Below, in pieces: positions 10,759 to 16,002 of a stretch of DNA of 16,002 nt (within the stretch, counting starts at the first letter, position 1; the number at the start of each line of letters is the position of its first letter). The DNA comes from Gamarada debralockiae (taxonomy: Eukaryota; Ascomycota; Leotiomycetes; Helotiales; Hyphodiscaceae), in the NCBI GenBank assembly GCA_002803225.1, contig NXFV01002053.1, forward strand, positions 1 to 16,002. Reading direction: 5' to 3'. Both the position numbers and the translations under genes were made by a program. The notes under the pieces were generated by a model. The model saw only the letters and a list, made by a program, of their open reading frames with translations, searched no databases and was not told the DNA's origin.

Positions 10759-11186
10759 ATGCCTTCACTACCCTCAATAATTATGTCCCTCCAAGGCGTA
10801 ATCTGCATCCTCAACGGCCTCGCCAACTTACTCTCCTCCCGCACAGCGGAATCCAACATGGAAGTCTTATCTATCTCTTCTTTACCCGCTATCCACTCTA
10901 TTGCTTTGGCATCGGTTTCCATTGGGTAATCATTCTTCCCCCCCTTTCCCCAGGAGCTGATGTCGATCAAAGCACACTCTATCTTTTCGCAGCAAAGAAC
11001 AACAATAGGGCTGCGATGTGGAGTACGGTTGTCGGCCGAGCGGCTGCAGTGGTGGTGTTTTGGGGTCATGGGGGACCGTGGAGGAATGTTGCGATATATG
11101 AAGGGGTGTGCGGTTGGATGATTGGGATGGCGTTGTGGCGGGAGGTTTGGCGAGGTGCGGAGGAGGTGAGGGTGAAAAATAGTTGA
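10759..11186 (+). CDS. small multi-spanning membrane protein, 126 aa, function unknown
   Basis: Two exons, 10759-10925 and 10973-11186, total 381 bp. The intron 10926-10972 (47 bp) begins GTAATC, has a GCTGAT branch candidate and ends CAAAG; splicing at the inner CCCCAG would leave a 28-bp intron and an immediate stop. The protein has four hydrophobic segments, about residues 6-27 (IIMSLQGVICILNGLANLL), 44-63 (AIHSIALASVSIGTLYLFAA), 69-86 (MWSTVVGRAAAVVVFW) and 94-111 (VAIYEGVCGWMIGMALW). Loops are short, with NNNR and HGGPWR between segments 2-3 and 3-4, and the tail is charged. This layout resembles a group of small four-helix fungal hypothetical proteins; I cannot name the family or a function. 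An in-frame ATG at 10783 is an alternative start, but would shorten helix 1. Tail-to-tail with the HET remnant. Confidence 0.72.
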
Positions 11187-11323
11187 TTTGATGCGAGTTG
11201 TATCAAGGTCTCTCCACTCATCCTGCTTTGTTGCTCACGGCGTGGGAGTTTGGCGTGAGATGCGACGGCTCGAGATGTAATGTTGCATCATGAACCTGAG
11301 ACCTCAACGGATAGAAATCCGTT

Positions 11324-12660
11324 CTAAATTCTGTCGAAGACACAAGTTGTGTCGTAAATCCTTCTTAATCTCAACAGATAAATCCATTCCAAATCTGCTT
11401 CATCCTTTGGAAACGCCTCTCCACACATGATCCCATGAACATAACACGGCCCTATAAATCGATAGTGATTTCCAGTAGGCCGAATTACAAAGAGCATTCT
11501 CCCTCCTGTTAGAATTGCGATACGATCGCGAGCTTTGGTCGTGTATGGTGTAGACGCCATGAACCATTCGCTGTGGTACACGAAAAGACAGTCGAAGCAG
11601 CCAGAAAGTTACTCACGCTTTCCGGGCGGTCTAGTGCAGTCGTAATTTGGTCGATCGGATTTCCAGAGAAGATTATCTGGAATCACTCCTCGAATTGACT
11701 CTGAAATGGACTCTGAGGCGGGGAAGGATTTGTATAAAGAAATACCCTCCAGATATTGTGCCCAAGAACCTTTCTTATGTCCTCTCCCATGGGGTAGTCC
11801 CCCAGCGCCAGTCCGCGTGAACACATTTCTTGGACGAGTGAAATTGTATCGACCACCGAATCCTGGTCCTTGTAAACGGCCAAATCAGCTGCCGTTGGAA
11901 GCACTTCTACTGTATCTACCAAGCTTCCCATTACACGCAGCTCTGTATCGTCGATACTGATCTCAAACGTGCTTTTTGAGCCCTTATTAGCATTATATGA
12001 GCTGCTCTGGATGCTAGTGTCGAATCCGTGTCGTGACCAGTCAACGACCCAAGAAGGCCTCTCTACCCTAATTTCGCTGCTCCCGCAACAGAGAATGCTT
12101 AGCTATTTCGAACGACTAAGGAGCCTTTAGTGACCTCAGTGAAAACCTTCTTCATACTCTTAGTGTAATCTGGATATGGTAACATATTTTCAGTTTGGTC
12201 CGTAAGGCTGAAGATACCGAAAATCTTGTCGGTGGATCCGTGGCTTCCAGATTTCGAGTAATGGTCAGAAGTCCCTGAATAGTATGAGCTTCATCCTAAG
12301 CGACTCCAGTTCTTACAGCGTGAAAAATGGCTGTATGGATAACCAAGTTCATTTCATAGGACCAGATGTGTAACTGCTCTTTGCTTTCGTCCGATCTAAG
12401 GACCGTGAAAAACCAACGCGTGGTAATCTGTATACAGCGCTGTCATTAAGCCGCAGGCAAAAATAGCCGAACGGACAACTACTGCCTCCTGAATGACCCA
12501 GATACGCTCCCACCACGACCGATTCTCAATATCCAGGAAACCTTGGGTTAATAGAGTATCAGCTTGCCTTTAGGATGTCGGCAGAACATGATTTTGGCGA
12601 CCCAATTGGTAAAGCCAGCATGTCGTAATTTGCACCGAATGGCATTTTGAGTGTTCTTCA
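11324..12660 (-). pseudogene. HET-domain (heterokaryon incompatibility) gene remnant
   Basis: HET proteins act in fungal non-self recognition and incompatibility cell death. Signature pieces lie in order on the minus strand: RSWWERIWVIQEAVVV followed by a CG-containing stretch (about 12540-12400); LLTITRNLEATDP then TDKIFGIFSLTDQTEN (about 12290-12185); YPDYTKSMKKVFTEVTKGS (to about 12110); ERPSWVVDWSRHGFD (about 12070-12025); and near the C-terminus DRIAILTGGRMLFVIRP with YRFIGPCYVHGIMCGEAF (about 11545-11400). These lie in at least three frames. A frameshift sits near 12106-12112 where the frame hits TAA, another near 12236, and more in the eroded section 11830-11600. The usual ICINQ section before RSWWERIW is missing or unrecognisable, with stops in 12540-12600. 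An intron with GTGAGT at 11616 and acceptor CCACAG at 11571 seems kept, but its phase no longer matches. No product is expected. Confidence 0.82.
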
Positions 12661-12690
12661 ACCGGAATGTTTGCTCTCCCAGCCCTATAT

Positions 12691-12700
12691 CTCACGTGAG
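12691..12700. repeat. 10-bp palindrome CTCACGTGAG
   Basis: A perfect palindrome with a central CACGTG, at the start of the repeat-rich spacer that follows the HET remnant. It may be a transposon border or a binding site; there is no way to tell from the sequence. Confidence 0.3.
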
Positions 12701-12718
12701 CAGCGCCGCCCTTGCTTA

Positions 12719-12778
12719 GGCTCAGCTCAGGCTCGGCTCAGGCCAGGCTCATCTTCGCAGGTCTGCTCAGGTCTGCTC
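12719..12778. repeat. short GC-rich tandem repeats (GGCTCAG / CAGGTCTGCT)
   Basis: The block 12719-12750 is built of variants of GGCTCAG (GGCTCAG, CTCAGGCTCGG, CTCAGG, CCAGGCTC). It is followed by two exact copies of CAGGTCTGCT at 12758-12767 and 12768-12777. The block is much richer in G and C than the sequence directly after it. A transposon end or satellite fragment is likely. Confidence 0.6.
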
Positions 12779-12919
12779 GAATACTGTGCCGCCCTCCACT
12801 TTATCAACAACCAAGTCCAATACAAATAAGAAGTAGATCCTAATTATTTTTATAGATCTAGAAAGTTCTTGTTCTAGTCATTCTAATTCTATTATTACAT
12901 CTAATTTGGAGTTATAAGT

Positions 12920-13007
12920 AAAAGTGTCTGGATCTAGTAATTTTGATTAAAAGTGTCTGGATTTTGTAATATTGAATTAAAAGTATCTGGATTTGGTAAA
13001 AAAACCG
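12920..13007. repeat. three tandem copies of a ~29-bp AT-rich unit
   Basis: Copies start at 12920, 12949 and 12979, each beginning AAAAGT(G/A)TCTGGAT and continuing with an AT-rich half that includes GTAAT or GTAAA. Periods are 29 and 30 bp. The first two are nearly the same over the first 14 bases; the third differs by one base there. Directly repeated sub-terminal units are known in several DNA transposons, but no inverted partner was found in the window. Confidence 0.65.
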
Positions 13008-13025
13008 TAATAATAATAATAATAA
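13008..13025. repeat. (TAA)6 microsatellite
   Basis: Six perfect TAA units following directly on the third 29-bp repeat and a run of seven A. Such a tract can be a simple microsatellite or the tail of a non-LTR retroelement. Confidence 0.85.
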
Positions 13026-13638
13026 CAACGGAATACCCGTTCATAATCGGACGCTAATCTTGTACAGTAGGCTCTCCTCCGTGGTAATATGCCCAGTTTC
13101 CTCCGTTGCTATAGGATAATTGTATTTGTCAGAGACCCAGTGTCTATTCAGAAATTCAATTGCAATTCCAGGGAGATAGATTTCGTAGTCGTTTCATGCT
13201 TCCACTTGCGGCGATTGTACTTGGCTTCAGATCCTTCTGGATCATAATGGCGTAATCATTTAGAGGGACTATTCTGAGATTCTCCAGGAACGCCAATATG
13301 TCAGCGCGGAAGAAGATCTCTGTTAGCACAACTTGATACACATCCAGACCCCAAGCGCTGTCGTAAGGATTTGAAGTACCCCGTATGTTACGCATTACGC
13401 CGGAACAAGGACAGGCCGGCTTACATATGGACAGGGATGACATCATTACAATGTGTTGATATTGATTCATGATTGGTTCCAAATCTTTCTTGTCTCCTCG
13501 TGATCGTCAGACGATGCAGCCAAAAAGACGAAAATCACATCGCTTCTCTCGTTTTATCCCACCACGTCAAAATTCAATCCTGAGATGATTCCCGTGTCAG
13601 GAGGCACCCAAAGGCAATAACTGTCTAACTTATACACG
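13026..13638. other. spacer upstream of the SDR gene
   Basis: About 610 bp. A 108-codon minus-strand frame, 13482-13156, is open but has no recognisable domain; I do not call it a gene, though it could be the remnant of one. The right end should hold the SDR promoter. No RNA gene or further repeat was seen. Confidence 0.4.
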
Positions 13639-14833
13639 ATGACTTCTTACCCATTCAATCAAGAAACTACTTCCGACGAGGTAGTAAAAGCTTTCTCAGA
13701 CCAAATCAGGGGAAAGACAGGTTTGGAAACTTCGAAACTATCTTATATTCAGTGACTGATCAATTCTCTGCACAGTCCTCATTACTGGAGTTGGGCCAAA
13801 CGGAATCGGAGCTGAAACTGCAAGAGCGATCGCCTCGCAATCTCCTGCGCTACTGATCTTGGCCGCTAGGTCAGAGACCAAACTAGACGTTGTCATCACC
13901 TCCTTGAATGCTTCCTTCCCGGCAGTACGAATCCGACCGTTAAAGTTAGACCTCTCGAGCCAAAAATCCGTCCGTCAAGCAGCAGCAGAAGTCAATGCTT
14001 ATCCTGAGAGTGCAATAGACGTTCTTATCAATAATGCTGGAGTTATGAATATTCCCTCTTTAACAAAGTCTGAGGATGAGATTGAAATGCATTTTGCGAC
14101 AAACCATATAGGTCACTTTTTGTTCACCAATCTTATTATGAAGAAGATCTTTAATTCTGGTCCGGGGGCGAGGATTGTCAATCTATCGAGTAATGGGCAT
14201 AGGTTTTTTCCCCTGGTGACATTTGAGGATGTGAACTTCGATGTGAGCAAAGGAGTCGGAAAGATGATGGACTACACAGATGTTACTGACGCTGAAACAC
14301 ACTAGGTTGACGCATACGACGGTTCGAAGGCATACAGTCAATCTAAGACTGCGAATGTCTTATTTTCAGTAGAGCTGGCTGAGAGGCTGAAAAAGTATGA
14401 AGTATATGTCTACAGCGTTCACCCAGGTGGTATGTTTGACCTTTTACTTCTTCCATCCCGACTCCTGGCTTTATTTTCGAATGTTTTAAATGCCCGTAGC
14501 TCAATGGCACAGCTGTCAAAACAGAACTTCAACGATCCACACCTCCGGAGTTCCTGGAGCAAGAGAGGTACAAAAGCCTGTTCTGGAAGTCACTCAGCCA
14601 AGGAGCTGCAACAACTCTTGTGGCAGCGTTTGATCCACGTTTAAAGGGTATGTTACTGGCAATCCTTATTTCTTTATAAGAAAATCTGATTAATCGCTGG
14701 AACAGAAAATACCGGGGCGTATCTGGCCGACTGCAAAGTTGATATGGCAGCGGAGCATGCTATTAATAAGGAGAATGCGAAAAAATTGTGGAAGTTGAGT
14801 GAGAATTTTGTGGGGGAGAAATTCGATTATTAG
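13639..14833 (+). CDS. short-chain dehydrogenase/reductase (SDR), 311 aa, five exons
   Basis: NAD(P)-dependent oxidoreductase with a Rossmann fold; substrate unknown, overall similar to retinol-dehydrogenase/WW-domain-oxidoreductase-like fungal SDRs. Exons 13639-13720, 13776-14242, 14306-14429, 14513-14647 and 14706-14833 sum to 936 bp, or 311 codons plus stop. Cofactor loop at 31-39 (TGVGPNGIG, one residue longer than the classical TGxxxGxG), ARS near 58-60, NNAG at 113-116, active-site Asn in NHIG (137), Ser in NLSS (165/166), and YSQSK at 193-197 giving the catalytic Tyr and Lys. The C-terminal part has VHPGAVKTEL and GAATTLVAAFDP, both typical. All introns have GT-AG ends (55, 63, 83 and 58 bp). 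Intron 2 is a multiple of three and open until its acceptor TAG, which reads as an in-frame stop if retained. No lesion seen. Neighbours give no pathway clue. Confidence 0.93.
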
Positions 14834-14982
14834 TATATCATTATTTGGGCCTGGAGTCAACTTGCTTTCTGCTCTTTAATTATCTATCTAATCTCTCAAT
14901 TGAACCGCGGGATTCGGGTTTGTATTTAATGTCTTAAAGCTAGACTAGGGCGCGTCATGGTGCGCCGTGGTTTGCGCGGTGT

Positions 14983-15095
14983 GGGTCTGAACCGTGGGCC
15001 GGGTCGAGGAGAAGTTGGACCCGCAACCACGGGTTAACCCGCATTCCCACTGCAGTTCACTAGAACCCATGGTTCACTATATGCGGGTGCTTTAT
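14983..15095. repeat. GC-rich block with nested inverted repeats
   Basis: Three hairpins follow each other. AACCGTGGGCCGGGTC (14990-15005) pairs imperfectly with GACCCGCAACCACGGGTT (15018-15035). ACCCGCAT (15037-15044) pairs perfectly with ATGCGGGT (15081-15088), and inside that loop GAACC-CAT-GGTTC (15063-15075) forms a small hairpin. Motifs of the GGGTCGGGTCG kind are common at ends of fungal and animal hAT-like transposons, so this is perhaps an element end. Confidence 0.5.
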
Positions 15096-15104
15096 AGGGC
15101 TAAC

Positions 15105-15123
15105 GCACGTGATCTATACGTGC
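15105..15123. repeat. inverted repeat GCACGT / ACGTGC
   Basis: Six-base arms at 15105-15110 and 15118-15123 around a 7-bp spacer, just after the GC-rich hairpin block, at the border to the AT-rich core. Confidence 0.4.
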
Positions 15124-15295
15124 TAACTAACATAAAAGCTCTTTTATCTCTAGCTTTTTAAACGATCTTATAAGAGTATTTCTTTTCTTCTTTTTTTCTA
15201 TCTTCTATTTACTTTATTATCTTACTTGTACTATAGAAATTAATAAATACGTGATTAAATTCAACTTGATTTTGAGCTTGATTTTCAAAGCTCTC

Positions 15296-15454
15296 TGTGA
15301 CAGCGGGCACTCAAGCAATACAAATCAAGCAGTACTCTCTATTCTTAGAATTATCGACGAGGAAGGAAGAGGTTCTGTAAGTACACGAAGTCTAATATAA
15401 CTCACGCGCTAGCCAGGCTAGCGCGATCAGGTGATATTCGCCAGAACCGTCACA
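15296..15454. mobile_element. probable solo LTR with 5-bp target duplication
   Basis: The 159-bp unit begins TGTGAC and ends GTCACA, the TG...CA inverted ends of LTR retrotransposons. It is flanked on both sides by CTCTC (15291-15295 and 15455-15459), the expected 5-bp target duplication. The sequence after the right end is a CT-rich run and not a tRNA-type primer-binding site, so this looks like a solo LTR left by recombination. It carries a large palindrome at 15405-15425. Caveat: the flank is CT-rich, so the duplication may be by chance. Orientation cannot be set. Confidence 0.6.
15405..15425. repeat. perfect 10-bp-arm palindrome in the solo LTR
   Basis: Arms CGCGCTAGCC and GGCTAGCGCG are exact reverse complements around one central base. 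In RNA this would make a very stable stem with a minimal loop, though a one-base loop would force opening of a few pairs. It lies about 30 bp before the right LTR end. Confidence 0.75.
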
Positions 15455-15633
15455 CTCTCTCTTCTCTCTCGAGTTTGAATTTTAAATTTATATCGCTTAC
15501 AGTAAGACGGGAAAGCTCTAAGTAGCTCGCTTTTAATAGTGTGTTTTACTCCTTAACTTAAGACAAGCCTAATACTGGGGGTCTTAGCTGCTAATCAAGG
15601 CATAAGCGAGATTAAAATAACCTGAACACGAGC

Positions 15634-15750
15634 ATGAGGCATCAAGAGACGTTAAGAGAGCTCGAGGAGCTTAGAGACTCGAGAATTCAAGACCTGAGAT
15701 CAAGAGCTCTCGAAAGAATTGAATTCAAGCTATCCCACGTGATAATCTAG
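15634..15750 (+). other. 38-codon open frame, charged helix, possibly part of a mobile element
   Basis: ATG at 15634 to TAG at 15748-15750. The peptide starts MRHQETLRELEELRDSRIQ and is rich in Glu and Arg with Leu at helical spacing, so it could form an amphipathic helix or coiled coil. It lies 180 bp right of the solo LTR and not inside it. It may be the start of a gag-like frame cut short by a stop, or chance. I would not call it a gene. Confidence 0.2.
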
Positions 15751-15811
15751 TCATATGTGCCTAATATAGAGGGTATAAAGTAACGCGTAGAACTCTATAT
15801 AATTTGCTTTC

Positions 15812-15833
15812 CTACACGTAAAAACGCGTGTAG
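15812..15833. repeat. inverted repeat CTACACG / CGTGTAG
   Basis: Seven-base perfect arms at 15812-15818 and 15827-15833, spacer of 8 bases (TAAAAACG). One more member of the series of ACGTG-type inverted repeats in this transposon-like stretch. Confidence 0.45.
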
Positions 15834-15900
15834 ATATGTTTGTTTATATTTAACTACAGATAATACTAGCTCACGTGTGCTCACGTATAACGCTAAGACG

Positions 15901-16002
15901 GTTCACCACCAGTTTGGGGGCCCACGTGGGCTGGGTTGACCCCCTTTTCCCTACCGCGGGTCGGGTCGAACCGTGGGGCGGTTCCAAGGGTCACTCGGGG
16001 CC
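15901..16002. repeat. second GC-rich block resembling 14983-15095
   Basis: GGGTCGAACCGTGGGG at 15963-15978 matches GGGTCTGAACCGTGGG at 14983-14998 in direct orientation except for one extra base and the end. GGGTTGACCC and CCACGTGG here are themselves palindromic. The block runs to the window edge, so an element border, if any, is not visible. Confidence 0.45.

Larger units (their letters stand above)
14940..16002. mobile_element. composite transposon-like region, no long coding sequence
   Basis: After the SDR stop the sequence changes abruptly: GC-rich hairpin blocks at both sides (14983-15095, 15901-16002), an AT-rich core with pyrimidine runs (for example 15180-15215), frequent ACGTG words and small inverted repeats, and a solo LTR. 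No transposase or polymerase domain is seen. A non-autonomous hAT-like element that received an LTR insertion is one reading; both borders are uncertain. Confidence 0.4.

Noticed and set aside
10404..11186. Plus-strand open frame of 260 codons taken as one gene
   Set aside because: Only its last part is coding. The upstream part is in the wrong frame relative to a clear hydrophobic exon (10759-10925) that splices into it.
12647..12829. Plus-strand frame of 60 codons over the GGCTCAG block
   Set aside because: Built from repeat sequence; no support as a gene.
13156..13482. Minus-strand frame of 108 codons
   Set aside because: Possibly a gene remnant, but there is no domain, no splice partner and no recognisable similarity; left as spacer.
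14303..14305. Premature stop in the SDR gene
   Set aside because: It is the acceptor TAG of a GTGAGC...CTGAC...TAG intron; removing it restores the catalytic Tyr-Lys region in frame.

Overview
The window looks like nuclear DNA of a filamentous ascomycete (Pezizomycotina; Leotiomycetes is only a guess). The genes carry short spliceosomal introns of about 47 to 83 bp with GT(A/G)NGT-type donors and CTRAC-like branch points. The families are typical of such fungi: Zn(II)2Cys6 regulators, a HET-domain locus, an SDR oxidoreductase and the APC10/Doc1 cell-cycle subunit. There are no bacterial operons. All splice models here were made by hand from frame continuity and splice motifs.

Layout, left to right. 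(1) 1-1186, minus: the N-terminal two thirds of a class-III PLP aminotransferase of the 2,2-dialkylglycine decarboxylase type, broken by at least two frameshifts and probably a lost splice donor. (2) 1721-3389, plus, divergent from it: a Zn2Cys6 transcription-factor gene with its first zinc ligand replaced, a frameshift and a late nonsense codon. (3) 3891-5847, minus: an intact 610-residue Zn2Cys6 regulator in three exons, with an upstream mini-ORF. (4) 6650 to about 8080, minus: an unrecognised gene whose coding signal hops between frames, probably decayed. (5) 9136-10390, plus: APC10/Doc1. (6) 10759-11186, plus: a two-exon, 126-residue membrane protein. (7) 11324 to about 12660, minus: a strongly degraded HET gene. 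(8) 12690-13025: repeat-rich spacer. (9) 13639-14833, plus: an intact five-exon SDR oxidoreductase of 311 residues. (10) 14940-16002: transposon-like sequence with hairpin-forming GC-rich blocks at both sides of an AT-rich core, and a 159-bp solo LTR with a 5-bp target duplication.

The striking feature is the alternation of clean genes with heavily damaged ones. The four intact models read through about 4 kb of coding sequence without a frame error, so the lesions in the other four loci are more likely real decay than poor sequence. The aminotransferase and its divergent regulator are both broken, which suggests loss of a small catabolic unit. Housekeeping APC10 is kept between accessory loci. 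I found no convincing new multi-gene system; the best leads are the paired decay, a GC-AG intron inside a zinc cluster, an in-phase 237-bp optional segment in APC10, the solo LTR and the nested hairpins.
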